Under the pieces are notes generated by a model, which had not been told where the DNA came from, did no database searches, and was given only the letters and a program-made list of their open reading frames with translations. Shown here piece after piece: positions 1 to 11,200 of a stretch of 52,226 nucleotides of DNA (positions are counted from its first letter, which is position 1; the number at the start of each line of letters is the position of its first letter). The stretch covers positions 1 to 52,226 of the forward strand of contig CANJNE010000007.1 of NCBI GenBank assembly GCA_947475275.1. The letters are read 5' to 3'. The DNA is from Flavobacteriales bacterium (GTDB lineage Bacteria > Bacteroidota > Bacteroidia > Flavobacteriales_D > Crocinitomicaceae). Both the position numbers and the translations under genes were made by a program.

Positions 1-1693
1 CCGAATGGTTTGATGCAGAACTGTTTCGATTTTTCTCATTTACATGAGCTTTAAAAGTTGCAGAAACATCGAATGGTAACTTTTCACTCAGATGAATGAT
101 GAGGTTGTTTTCCTTTTTTGTATCAAAAATATGTATTTGTTCGCCATTTACTTCAATTATCCCATTGTCTCCAATTTGACCACCACCCTCAGGATAGAAA
201 GGTGTTTGATTGAATACCAATTGAAAGAATGATTTTTGTTTCTGACTGACTTTTCGATATTTCAAGAGCTTGATTTCTGCAAATAAATGGTCATAACCTA
301 TAAATTCAACGTTCGAATCAGATCCAACTTGAACCCAATCATCTGTTTCAATAGCGGTGGCTGCCCTAGAGCGATCTTTTTGTTTTTGAAGTTCGGCATT
401 GAATGCGTCTTCATCAATCGCTAAATCATTTTCTCTTGCAATTAATGAAGTCAAGTCAACAGGAAATCCATAGGTGTCAAAAAGCTCAAAAATTGCAATC
501 CCATCGATAATATCCTTGTTTTCTTTTTTTGTAGTTTGAATGATTCCATCAATTCGTTTTAGTCCTTGCTCTAAAGTTCTAAAGAAGCTAATTTCCTCTT
601 CACGAATGACTTGCTGAATGAGCTCGCGTTGATGCATGAGCTCTGAAAAAGAATCACCCATTATTTCCCCGAGTACTACAGATAAATCACATAAAAAGGG
701 TTCTTTCAATCCCAAAGTTTGGTATCCGTAGCGAACGGCACGTCTTAAAATTCTTCTGATGACATATCCAGCTCCAGTATTGGATGGAAGCTGACCGTCA
801 GCAATGGAAAACGAAATAGCACGCACATGATCCGCAATAACGCGCAAAGCGATATCAGTTTCTTCTTTAACGCCATATTTAAAACCAGAAACTTTTTCCA
901 TATACTGGATTAAAGTCTGAAATAAATCTGTATCATAATTCGAAGTTTTACACTGTAAAGCCATTGCCAGTCGCTCCAATCCCATTCCGGTATCGACATG
1001 CGTCTCAGGCAATGGTTCTAACGATCCATCTGCTTTTCGATTGAATTGCATGAATACGTTATTCCAAATCTCTACAACTTGCGGATGGTCGTTATTAACA
1101 AGCGTTTTTCCTGGTATTAATTGTCTTTCGGATTTACTTCTCAAGTCTACATGGATTTCAGTACATGGCCCACACGGACCTGTATCTCCCATTTCCCAAA
1201 AATTATCTTTTTTCGAAGCAAGAATAATGCGGTCTTCTGCAATGAATTTTTTCCAAATATCAAAACTCTCTTGATCTTTTGGAACATTGTCTTTAACATC
1301 ACCCTCAAACACCGTAACATATAACTTATCTTTTGGTATTTTGTATACTTCAGTTAATAATTCCCATGCCCAAGATATTGCATCTGCTTTAAAATAATCA
1401 CCAAAAGACCAATTCCCCAGCATTTCAAACATTGTATGGTGATAGGTATCAACACCAACTTCTTCTAAATCATTATGTTTGCCGGATACGCGTAGGCATT
1501 TTTGAGAATTTGCAACGCGACGATTTTTAGGCACAGCATTACCTAGGAAGAAATCCTTGAATTGGTTCATACCCGCGTTGGTGAACATAAGTGTTGGGTC
1601 GTTCTTAACTACCATCGGAGCAGATGGAACGATTTCATGAGCTTTTGAGGCAAAAAATTCAAAAAAATGATTCCTGATTTCGGCAACTTTCAT
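1..1693 (-). CDS. alaS: Alanyl-tRNA synthetase, N-terminal part (cut by window edge)
   Basis: The enzyme charges tRNA-Ala with alanine in the cytoplasm and hydrolyses mischarged Ser/Gly-tRNA. The reading frame is open from the ATG at 1693 to base 1, giving about 564 residues with no stop. It starts [14 protein letters not shown] and contains class II motifs typical of AlaRS ([45 protein letters not shown]) and the [17 protein letters not shown] stretch of the tRNA-binding region. The window ends inside the editing domain: the last residues, SSASNH, look like the start of its zinc-binding histidine motif. The full protein is usually about 870 residues, so roughly 300 residues lie outside. It is divergent from the CapA-like gene. 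Identification is very secure; only the 3' end is missing. Confidence 0.97.
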   Translation of the reverse strand, partial: MKVAEIRNHFFEFFASKAHEIVPSAPMVVKNDPTLMFTNAGMNQFKDFFLGNAVPKNRRVANSQKCLRVSGKHNDLEEVGVDTYHHTMFEMLGNWSFGDYFKADAISWAWELLTEVYKIPKDKLYVTVFEGDVKDNVPKDQESFDIWKKFIAEDRIILASKKDNFWEMGDTGPCGPCTEIHVDLRSKSERQLIPGKTLVNNDHPQVVEIWNNVFMQFNRKADGSLEPLPETHVDTGMGLERLAMALQCKTSNYDTDLFQTLIQYMEKVSGFKYGVKEETDIALRVIADHVRAISFSIADGQLPSNTGAGYVIRRILRRAVRYGYQTLGLKEPFLCDLSVVLGEIMGDSFSELMHQRELIQQVIREEEISFFRTLEQGLKRIDGIIQTTKKENKDIIDGIAIFELFDTYGFPVDLTSLIARENDLAIDEDAFNAELQKQKDRSRAATAIETDDWVQVGSDSNVEFIGYDHLFAEIKLLKYRKVSQKQKSFFQLVFNQTPFYPEGGGQIGDNGIIEVNGEQIHIFDTKKENNLIIHLSEKLPFDVSATFKAHVNEKNRNSSASNHS

Positions 1694-1732
1694 ATTTCGG
1701 TAATTGTTTGGGAAAAATCCTTAAAATTTAAG

Positions 1733-1740
1733 CAAAGCTA
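1733..1740 (-). promoter_or_regulatory. Candidate -7 box of the alaS promoter
   Basis: On the minus strand this reads TAGCTTTG, a full match to the Bacteroidota -7 consensus TAnnTTTG. A start about 6 bases downstream would give a leader near 34 bases before the alaS ATG at 1693. I see no good -33 TTTG at the usual spacing, so the call rests on the -7 box and its position. Confidence 0.45.
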
Positions 1741-1849
1741 ATAATTTCTTTCGTTTTTTGATCGAATACTCATTCAACCAAACTATCCATTTTATGAAAC
1801 TTTTTCAGACAAAACAAGTATGTTAACATGATTTCTAACAAATACTCAT

Positions 1850-2974
1850 ATGAGGTTATCTATAATTTTTGGTGCAATCGGATTAACAGCTTCCGGCTTT
1901 ATTTTTTTTGTTTTGCCATACTTAAATAATGATTTACCAAAATTAGTAAATCAAAAAAAGGATATTCTTCGAGATACTTTACCAATCGATAACGCTTCAG
2001 ATTCTACAATTACACTAGTTGCAGTAGGTGATATAATGATGGGTTCGAATTATCCGAGTGAATCATACCTCCCAGCTTCTGATAAGCTTCTTCTTGAACC
2101 ATTATGGGAGTATTTGCGAGGAGCGGATATCACTTTTGGAAATTTAGAAGGGTCCGTTTTAAACGCTGGTGGAACTGTTAAAAAATGTTCTGATCCATCA
2201 AAATGTTATGCTTTTAGGCAACCGGAATATTTTGTAGATCAACTTAAAGATGCGGGTTTTGATATGTTTTCAATCGCAAATAACCACATGGGGGATTTTG
2301 GAGATGAAGGTCGTTCCAATACACAAAAAGTACTGCGCGACAAAGACATTCGATATGCTGGATTGACAGCTTGCCCATGGGATACAATAACTGTTAAAGG
2401 AGTAAAAATTGGAATGACTGCTTTTGCTCCAAATACCGGATGTCTAAAAATAAAAGATTACACCAAACTTAAAGAAGTAGTTACTGAGTTGAACAATATT
2501 TGTGACATTGTTATTGTTTCTTTCCACGGTGGCGCAGAAGGCTCAAGTAAAACTCATGTTACCAAAGCTACTGAAATTTTTTACGGAGAGGATAGGGGTA
2601 ATGTCTATGAGTTCGCACACACAGCTATTGATGCGGGTGCCGATGTCGTTCTTGGACATGGACCTCATGTTACAAGGGCTATAGATTATTATAAAGGGCG
2701 ATTCATATCCTATTCGATGGGAAATTTCTGTACCTACGCTCAATTTAACCTAAAAGGAGTTAGCGGCATGGCTCCTCTTTTCAAATTAACTTTGAAAAAG
2801 GATGGCTCTTTTGTTAAGGGAGACATAATTTCTACCAAGCAAAATAGCCCAGGTGGACCTTTTCTCGATACTTTATTTGGTGCTTTTGAGCAAATAAAAA
2901 CTTTAACAAGTACAGATTTCCCATCACTTAAAGTGAAATTCAGTGATGACCATTCTTTTTGGTTTGAGGAATAA
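1850..2974 (+). CDS. CapA-family protein (poly-gamma-glutamate capsule synthesis-like, metallophosphoesterase fold)
   Basis: This 374-residue protein belongs to the CapA/PgsA family. An N-terminal hydrophobic segment (about residues 4-25) anchors it or exports it, placing the catalytic part outside the cytoplasmic membrane. The family signatures are in order: VAVGDIMMGSNYP (about 57-69), FGNLEGSV (about 97-104), FSIANNHMGDFGDEG, SFHGGAEGSS, VLGHGPHVTRA and ISYSMGNF. The Asp, Asn and His residues in them form the metallophosphoesterase-like metal site of the fold. There are no capB/capC/capD partners nearby, so capsule synthesis is not supported by context; many Bacteroidota have stand-alone CapA proteins of unknown substrate. 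It is convergent with the OmpA-like gene and divergent from alaS. The ATG at 1850 directly precedes the signal anchor. Family is sure, substrate unknown. Confidence 0.85.
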   Translation: MRLSIIFGAIGLTASGFIFFVLPYLNNDLPKLVNQKKDILRDTLPIDNASDSTITLVAVGDIMMGSNYPSESYLPASDKLLLEPLWEYLRGADITFGNLEGSVLNAGGTVKKCSDPSKCYAFRQPEYFVDQLKDAGFDMFSIANNHMGDFGDEGRSNTQKVLRDKDIRYAGLTACPWDTITVKGVKIGMTAFAPNTGCLKIKDYTKLKEVVTELNNICDIVIVSFHGGAEGSSKTHVTKATEIFYGEDRGNVYEFAHTAIDAGADVVLGHGPHVTRAIDYYKGRFISYSMGNFCTYAQFNLKGVSGMAPLFKLTLKKDGSFVKGDIISTKQNSPGGPFLDTLFGAFEQIKTLTSTDFPSLKVKFSDDHSFWFEE

Positions 2975-3056
2975 TACTATTAATTCTTATTTCAAAGCTT
3001 GAGACCTTGATAAAGGATAGAAGCCTAAATGATAATTTTCCTTAGTGCTAAAATTA

Positions 3057-4340
3057 TTAAAGACTCATTTTTGGTATTACTCTAAATTGAACCCTTCTGT
3101 TTTTGGCTCGACCTTCTGGGGTAGCATTTGAGTCTATAGGCTCATTATATCCCTTGTATTCAATCGTTATTCTAGTTACTGAAATTCCCATTGCAACAAG
3201 ATAGTTTTTAACGGCTTCAGCCCGTTTTTTCGATAAAATCTGGTTATAAGATGACGGTCCGGTATTGTCCGTATGACCTGTAACAACCAACTCCAAATCT
3301 TTATCTTCTTTCATCAGTTCAACGGCAGTATTAATTTTAAGCTTTTGTTCTGCAGAAATTATATAACTATCGAATGCAAAATTGATGTTGTCCAATTGAA
3401 TAGGCACAACTGTATCAATTTCAACTATGGGAACAGGGATTATTTCTTTTATTGGAACAACTACTGGAATTTCGGTTTTTATGGTGAAACTATAAACATC
3501 ATCATGTATTCCTTGAGTTCCACGATTTGATGAGAAATAACCAAGACTATCATTGACAGCAAACAAACTCAAATCATCAAAAGTTGAATTAATTGGCGCC
3601 TCTAAATGAATATCTTTCCCATCCTTGAACATGAACAAGTCATACCCCCCCAATCCAGATTTATTTGAAGTGTAATATAAGGTTCCTCCGTTGACCATGG
3701 GCATAATTTCTGCTGAGTCTGAGTTTACAAGTGCTGGTGTTGGATTACTCCAGTCTTTACCGTTATAATCGCTATAAAAAATGTCATAATTAGTTCCCCC
3801 TTTCAAATAATTAGAAGAAAAATACAACCTTTTCGATTGAGAGTCATAAAATGGATGCGTTACATTATAGTTGTCATCATTTAAAGGATATGACAATGGC
3901 GATGACCATTTTCCGGTTTCGGAAATACAATAAAAAATTCCTAGCTTCCCGGTTTTGGAAAAAGAGTTATTTGTAAAAAAGAACAAATTTCCATCATCAC
4001 TTATCGACACTGGTCCATCGTTTAAAGTAGAATTAACAGATGTTAAAGTATTATATTCTTTACTCAAAAGTTTTAATTCGTTTATCTTACAATCACTTAC
4101 TTCAAAAACATCAGAGAATGGCAATAGGGTAACTTCATCAAAAGGAATTTTTCCAGTTTCATCCTTGAGACCTGTGGAAACTAAAAATGACTTTCCATTC
4201 ATTATTCGATATCCATAATCATTGCCATCAGTATTAAAACACATCGTGTCTATGGTTACAACTTTCTTTTGCGCAAAGATTATATTACAACTAACTATAG
4301 TGGTAAAAAGAAGTAAAAAGTTAAAGAAGTTTCTTTTCAT
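3057..4340 (-). CDS. OmpA-family outer-membrane protein with WD40-like (PD40) repeats
   Basis: This 427-residue protein is the last gene of the adhesin locus. It has a signal peptide (MKRNFFNFLLLFTTIVSCNIIFAQ, residues 1-24 in two parts: charged start, hydrophobic core, cleavage after AQ). Residues about 120-290 carry PD40/TolB-like propeller repeats (PVSISDDGNLFFFTNNS, PFYDSQSKRLYFSSN, PMVNGGTLYYTSNKSG, FAVNDSLGYFSSNRG). Residues about 315-425 form an OmpA peptidoglycan-binding domain (FAFDSYIISAEQK, VTGHTDNTGPSSYNQILSKKRA, AKNRRVQFRV), with the Asp and Arg of the diaminopimelate-binding site. It follows the PorP/SprF gene by 8 bases. PD40-OmpA proteins often pair with PorP/SprF proteins in T9SS and gliding loci (SprE/PorE- or SprD-like roles), so anchoring an outer-membrane complex to the cell wall is a reasonable inference. 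Confidence 0.88.
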   Translation of the reverse strand: MKRNFFNFLLLFTTIVSCNIIFAQKKVVTIDTMCFNTDGNDYGYRIMNGKSFLVSTGLKDETGKIPFDEVTLLPFSDVFEVSDCKINELKLLSKEYNTLTSVNSTLNDGPVSISDDGNLFFFTNNSFSKTGKLGIFYCISETGKWSSPLSYPLNDDNYNVTHPFYDSQSKRLYFSSNYLKGGTNYDIFYSDYNGKDWSNPTPALVNSDSAEIMPMVNGGTLYYTSNKSGLGGYDLFMFKDGKDIHLEAPINSTFDDLSLFAVNDSLGYFSSNRGTQGIHDDVYSFTIKTEIPVVVPIKEIIPVPIVEIDTVVPIQLDNINFAFDSYIISAEQKLKINTAVELMKEDKDLELVVTGHTDNTGPSSYNQILSKKRAEAVKNYLVAMGISVTRITIEYKGYNEPIDSNATPEGRAKNRRVQFRVIPKMSL

Positions 4341-4348
4341 CTCATAGA

Positions 4349-5275
4349 TTAATTAAAGAACCTAGGGCTATCACCAGTTTTTAACTTCTTATTGAACTTC
4401 ATTCGCAAAGCCAATTCATGAGACTGAATCGAAACAGTCCTCATGCTATTTATCGGATATGAATAAGAATAACCAATTACAAACTTGTCTTTAATATTAA
4501 TTCCTAACAAGGCTCCAATATTTCCTTTCCATTGGTAGGTCAAACCAACATCTATTAAATTTTTAATCGTAGCAACAACATTCAGATCAATCAAAGCTGG
4601 TCCGCCATAACCTACTAAACCAAGAAGAGAAGGTCTAAGATCAAAGTTCTCATTGATGCTAAAGTTAGCACCACCATATGCGATTATACCACCTTTTTTA
4701 TCAATGAAATTTGTCATGTTCATTCGGTCGAATCGTAAAGATGCAACGCGAGGCATAGAAAGCCCTACGAAAAGTTTTTTGGAATAAGCTAAAAATCCAA
4801 AACCAGCATTGTAAGATAAACCAGTTGAAAGATTTTCCATCATGTCAGGGTCATTAGCAGTATAGGTTTCCAATTCTGAAGAAAGAACAGTATGATTTAA
4901 AGCAGATATTTTTAACCCTGCTGAAAGCTTCCAGTTTTCAGAAAGTTTCAAATGATATGCTCCCATTAAATCAAAACTTGTTGCATGTACAGGACCGGTT
5001 TGATCAGCAATAAAAGCTGCACCAACTCCAAAGTTGTCAAATGCCTTGTAATTCCCTGAAACAGTTGCAGTTTGAGGTGCTCCAGGCATTCCTACCCAAT
5101 ACTGGGTTCCCATAACAGAAACATCCGAATAATCATTTGCTCCTGCTTGAGCTGGATTTAAAACAAGGGCATTGAATCGATATTGTCTGAATGCAGGTAA
5201 TGTTTGACTAAAACTAGCAGATGTCACGGCAATAATAACCGCAAGTATTATGATTTTTTTATTCTTTAGATTCAT
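4349..5275 (-). CDS. PorP/SprF-family type IX secretion outer-membrane protein
   Basis: The family forms outer-membrane beta-barrels; SprF is needed for surface delivery of the giant adhesin SprB, and PorP is a T9SS component. The protein is 308 residues from the ATG at 5275, where a clean signal peptide begins (MNLKNKKIIILAVIIAV, cleaved after SFSQ). A longer frame reaches a TTG at 5323, but that start would lie inside the adhesin gene and bury the signal peptide, so I reject it. Family hallmarks: mature start TLPAFRQYRFNALVLNPAQAGA, then GNYKAFDNFGVGAAFIADQTGP, LKLSENWKLSAGLKISA, and repeated amphipathic strands ending in VIGYSYSYP. It lies 19 bases after the giant adhesin, the same pairing as sprB-sprF, so it probably serves that adhesin. 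Confidence 0.93.
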   Translation of the reverse strand: MNLKNKKIIILAVIIAVTSASFSQTLPAFRQYRFNALVLNPAQAGANDYSDVSVMGTQYWVGMPGAPQTATVSGNYKAFDNFGVGAAFIADQTGPVHATSFDLMGAYHLKLSENWKLSAGLKISALNHTVLSSELETYTANDPDMMENLSTGLSYNAGFGFLAYSKKLFVGLSMPRVASLRFDRMNMTNFIDKKGGIIAYGGANFSINENFDLRPSLLGLVGYGGPALIDLNVVATIKNLIDVGLTYQWKGNIGALLGINIKDKFVIGYSYSYPINSMRTVSIQSHELALRMKFNKKLKTGDSPRFFN

Positions 5276-5294
5276 AATTCTATTTTTTAAAATA

Positions 5295-8200
5295 TTATTG
5301 TTTAACCCTATTGATGTAAACAAATCCTTTGTTTATTTCTCCATCTAGAACAAGAATGTAATAGTAGGTTCCATCAGGTAATTCTTGACCATTATCTGAA
5401 CGTGTACCATTCCATGTATTGTCATATAAATCATTTTTGTAAACTGATAATCCATATCTATTGAAGACTTCTAATTCTCTTTCATTGAATGAGAAAAGAT
5501 TATTGATTTCAAACACATCATTGATGTTATTTCCATTAGGTGTGAATGCTTCTGGTATATCTGATAAGATAGGGTCTGCATCGTCATCACATGAGTCATC
5601 AATTCCATCATTGTCTGAGTCAATCCCATTTGTTTGAACTGTTACTGATACTGTCGCAATTGTAGTGTTCCCGTTAACATCTATCAGAGAAACAGTAACT
5701 GTGTTTAAACCTACATCGCCACAATCAAAATCACTTTGACTTAATGCAGTAGATGCAATACCACAATTATCATTTGAACCTAAATCAATATCTGCAAAAG
5801 TTATACTCGATAAACCTGATGAGTTTAAAGTCACTGTGATGTCTTGAAGCAAAGCAACAGGGTTAATCGCATCTGTTACTGTTACAGTTTGAGTAGCTGT
5901 AGAAACATTACCACTTGCATCTGTAGCTGTCCAGGTAACTGTTGTAATACCAACTGGGAATTCAATAGGTGCGTCGTTTACTAGGGTTGCGATTGAACAG
6001 TTATCTGAAGCGAAAGGATTTCCTAATATAACACCATTTGCTACACAGTTTCCTGTCGTATTCACATTCAATGAAGATGGAGCTATAATAATTGGAAGTT
6101 CCGAATCATTAACAGTAACATTTTGAGTAGTTGTAGCTGTATTACCCGATGCATCAGTTACTATCCAAGTAACAACTGTTAAACCTAAAGGATATACCGC
6201 TGGAGCGTTGTTGATAACACTCGCCACTGCACAGTTGTCATTAGTAACCGGTGTTCCCAAATTCACATTAATTGCTGAACAACCATTATTTGTAGTTGTG
6301 ATTATTGCATTAAGGGCCAAAATAGTAGGATTTGTTTGATCTGAAACAGTAACAGTTTGTGTTGCCGTAGCAGTATTCCCTCCAGCATCAGTGGCTGTCC
6401 ATGTTACGATAGTAGTACCAATAGGATAAGAAGTTGGTGCATTGTTGCTCACTGTTACAGCAGAACAATTGTCTGATGTTACTGGGGTTCCAAGTAAAAC
6501 TCCCGTGGCCGTACAACCGGCATTAGTTGCAGTTGTTATGGCTGAAGGAGCCACAATTGTTGGTGAAATTTGATCTATAACTGTAACAGTTTGTTGTGCA
6601 GTTGTTGAGTTACCGTTTGCATCTGTTACAGTCCAAGTTACAGTGGTACTTCCTGCAGGGAATGTTGATGGTGCGTTGTTTGTCACTGAAATAACCGAAC
6701 AATTGTCAGAGAATTGAGGCGTTCCTATATTTACATTAATTGCCGAACAACCATTGTTAGGTATTACTGTAACGTTAGCTGGTGCAGTAACTGTTGGTGC
6801 AGTTACATCATTTACTGTTACTGATTGCAATGCGGTCGTAGCATTTCCAGATGCATCTGTTGCCGTCCAAGTTATTATAGTTGTGCCTATTGGGTAGGAG
6901 GAAGGTGCATTATTAGTAACTGTTACTGCAGAACAATTGTCTGAAGTGACAGGAGAACCTAATGGAATTCCAGTTGCTGCACAACCTAAATCGGTTATTG
7001 TTGTAATGTTAGATGGCGCAACAATAGTTGGAGCCGTTTGATCCGTAACAGATACTATTTGTTGAGCTGTTGTAGAATTCCCACTAGCATCTGTAACGGT
7101 CCATGTTACCGTAGTATTTCCTGAAGGGAACGTAGCTGGAGCGTTATTAGTAACGGATACAACAGAACAATTGTCCGAATAAACAGGAGCACCTAAGATA
7201 ACATTTTGAGCATTACATCCTGTTATTGAAGAAACTGTAATGTTTGCTGGTGCAGTAACTATTGGAGCAGTGGCATCATTCACAGTTACAGATTGCAATG
7301 CAGTAGTTGAATTTCCAGCTGCATCCGTTGCTGTCCAAGTGATTATTGTTATACCTATTGGATAAGAGGAAGGCGCATTATTAACTAAAGTTACTGCTGA
7401 ACAATTGTCAGAAGTGACAGGATTACCCAATGCTATCCCTGTTGCTGCACAACCAGAATTGGTTGCGGTTGTAATGTTGGAAGGGGCAACAATTGTAGGA
7501 GCAGTTTGATCTAAAACAGTTACCGTCTGTATAACTGATGTAGAATTCCCACTGGCATCTGTTACAGTCCATGTTACCGTCGTATTTCCTGCAGGGTAGG
7601 TAGCAGGTGCATTATTGGTAACAGATACAACAGAACAATTGTCCGAATAAACCGGTGAACCTAAGTTAACATTTTGAGCATTACATCCCGTTATTGAAGA
7701 AACAGTAATGTTTGAAGGTGCTGTTACTACTGGCGGAATAATATCATTTACCGTAACCGTTTGTGTTGCTATTGAGGCATTTCCTGAGGCATCCGTGGCT
7801 GTCCAAGTAACTACAGTAACTCCGATTGGATATGATGATGGAGCATTGTTGCTTATCGTTACAGCAGAGCAGTTGTCAGAAGAAACCGGTGTGCCTAGTG
7901 AAATACCTGTTGCAGTGCATCCTAAATTGGTATTTGCATTAACAGCTGTTGGAGGAGTAATTGATGGAGCTACTAAATCTACAACTGTAACTATTTGGGT
8001 TGCCGTTGCTGTATTTCCAGCACCATCTGTTACTGTCCAAACTACATTGGTAACACCAATTGGTAATGTTGCAGGTGCATTATTAGTAACTGCACCGATA
8101 GTACAATTATCTGAAGCAAAGGCAGAACCAATACCAGAAACACTAACAATGCAATTTGTTCCAGCTGGTATAACAATATTTGCTGGAGCTATTAATGTTG

Positions 8201-11200
8201 GATTACCTTGATCAATTACTGTTACTGTTTGTGTAGCAGTCGCTGAATTTCCACTAGCATCTGTAACCGTCCATGTTACAGTAGTATTACCAAGTGGGAA
8301 TACTGAAGGAGCATTGTTTGTTACAGCAGCAACCGCACAATTGTCAGTAGTTAATGCTGTCCCTAATGCTACATTGAACGCCGTACAACTGCTGTTGGCC
8401 ACAACGGTAACCGATGCTGGTGCTGATATTGTAGGGTTGGTATTATCCGTAACGGTAACAGTTTGGGTTGCTGTAGAAACATTACCAGCTACATCAGTTA
8501 CTGTCCAAGTTACAATAGTTGTCCCAATTGGGAATGTTGCAGGTGCATTATTAGTAACAGAAGCAACTGAACAGTTGTCAGAGGTAGTTGGAGTACCCAA
8601 TAATACTCCTGTTGCTGCACAAGCTGCATTCGCATTCGTATTAACATTTGAAGGAGCTGCAATACTTGGTGCAATTAAATCAGAAACGATTACCGTTTGA
8701 ACTGCCGTACTTGTGTTTCCGTTACCATCATTGAAGGTCCATGTTATTGAATAGGTACCTTGAGTATTATAAGTTAATGGATCTGAAGTTGTTCCTGTTA
8801 CGCTTCCTGCACAATTATCAGAACTAATAGGAGCTGTGGCAGTTACTGAGCAAGAAGCTACAATTGCAGCTAATGAAGGCACAATTGGAGCTGTATTATC
8901 AGTTACTGTAACTGTAAAAGAACAATTCGCAGTATTTCCAGATGCATCTGTTGCTGTATATGTTACAGTTGTTGTTCCACTATTAAACGTACTGCCCGGT
9001 GCATGAGAAGCTACAACGCTAACAGCAGGACAATTGTCGGAAATAATTGGTTCTACCCAATTAACAACAGCACCGCAAATTGTTGAAGATGCTGATAAAG
9101 TAATATTGGTAGGACAATTAGTAATTACAGGTAACTCATCGTCAGTTATTGTAATAATGAATGACGTATCAATTGAATTTCCATTTGCATCGGTTAAAGA
9201 ATAAGTTTGAACAGTAATACCAACTGGGAAAATGTCTCCTGATGTCAAACCAGTACCGTCTGTTTGAGTGATTACCGCTCCACAAGCATCAAAGTAAGTA
9301 GGAATTGGATAAGTTACAACCCTACCGCACAATCCATTAACTGCCGATTCTGTAATATCAGATGGTACTGTTGCGAATCCAGGAGCCACATTGTCATTCA
9401 CTGTGACAACCGCTCCACATGTTGAAACATTACCATTTACATCTGTTACAGTTAAAGTAACATTGTTTACTCCAACATTGAAACAACCGAAACTTGTTTG
9501 TGATAGTGCAATAGAAGCAATTCCACAATTATCAAATGAGCCATTGTCAATCTGAGATGGTGTAACAATTGCCACTCCCGAAGGGTCAAGCTGTACAGTT
9601 ACATTTTGACAAAGTGCAGTTGGTGCAATAATATCTTCAACATTAACAATAGCTGCACAAGTTGAAACATTTGAATGTATATCAGTTACTGTCAAAATAA
9701 CAGGGTTTGCACCTACTTGCGCACAATTGAATGAAGTCTGAGATAATGCTAATGTTGCTATACCACAATTATCTGTTGAACCATTGTCAATTTGAACTGG
9801 TGTGATAGAAATGTTTCCTGTTGCATCAAGCTGAACGGTAATGTTTTGACAAAGTGGGCTTGGATTTTCAATATCAGTAACTGTTACTGTCTGCGTCGCA
9901 GTCGCTGAATTTCCAGCTGCGTCAGTAACTGTCCAAGTTATAGTTGTTGAACCTTCTGGGTAAATTGCAGGAGCATTATTTGTTACGCTTGCAACAGTAC
10001 AATTGTCAGCCGTAATTGGAGAACCAATTAAAACAGCAGAGGCTGAACACAATCCTGGATCTGTGGTAACACTAACATTAGAAGGAGCAGTTATAGTTGG
10101 ATTTTGATTATCAGTAACTACAACATTTTGTGTTGCTGTTGATATGTTTCCTGAACCATCTGTTACCGTCCAGGTCACTACAGTCGTGCCAACAGGGAAT
10201 GACGCAGGTGCATCATTGGTAACTGAAGCCACCGAACAGTTATCTGCCGTTACTGGGGTGCCTAATGCAACTCCAGTCGCTACACAAGATCCAGCATCTG
10301 CATTTACAGAAACATTGGCAGGTGCTGTGATAGTTGGATTTTGATTATCAAGAACAGTAACAGTTTGTGTTGCTGTAGCCGTATTTCCAGAACCATCTGT
10401 TACAGTCCAAGTAACTGTCATAGCACCTAAAGGATAGGTTGCAGGGCCATCATTTACAACAGATGCAACAGTACAATTGTCAGCTGTAATAGCCGAACCA
10501 AGAGTTACTCCAGATGCTGTGCATAATCCTGCATCAGCGTTTACAGTCACTGCTGAAGGAGCTGTGATTGTTGGATTTTGTATATCTGTAACATTAACTG
10601 TTTGTGTTGCAGTTGCTGTATTTCCAGAAGCATCGGTAACAGTCCAAGTTACTGTTGTTGATCCTAAAGGGAAAATTGCAGGTGCATTGTTCACAACAGA
10701 TGTTACTGAACAATTGTCAGCTGTAACTGCTGAACCAAGAGCTACACCAGATGCTGTGCATAAGCCTGCATCTGTGTTCACATTAACCGCTGCTGGCGCT
10801 GTGATTGTTGGATTTTGATTATCGGTAACAACAACATTTTGAGTTGCTGTAGCCGTATTTCCTGAACCATCTGTTACCGTCCAGGTCACTACTGTCGTAC
10901 CAATAGGGAAAGACGCAGGAGCATTATTGGTAACTGAAGCCACCGAACAGTTATCGGCTGTAGTTGGGGTTCCTAATGCAACTCCTGTCGCTACACAAGA
11001 TCCTGCATCTGCATTAACTGAAACGTTTGCAGGCGCTGTGATTGTAGGAGCAATTAAATCTTGAATGGTTACTAGAACGTTGTCTGTTGATGTACAACCG
11101 TTTTGAGTAGCAGAAAGTGTGAAAGTAGTTGTTGTAGGAACATTGAACGAAGGATTTAAAACACTGGATGTAAATCCTGCAGGGGTCGAAGTCCAAGCGA

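Noticed and set aside
1041-1324. Two short plus-strand frames opposite alaS
   Set aside because: They lie fully within conserved AlaRS motifs on the other strand and have no features of their own.
2975-3056. Gap between the convergent CapA-like and OmpA-like genes
   Set aside because: I looked for a terminator; no stem longer than 5 bp with a T run is present, so nothing is called.
7708-8700. Plus-strand open frames of 128-167 codons opposite the adhesin gene, Val/Thr/Ala-rich
   Set aside because: They are the antisense reading of the HYR repeats; each repeats with the array and none has a signal, family motif or separate promoter.
5632-11067. Regular 234-base periodicity, CRISPR-like at first sight
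   Set aside because: The period is coding (78 codons), open in one frame throughout, and units vary everywhere; no short identical repeats with unique spacers.
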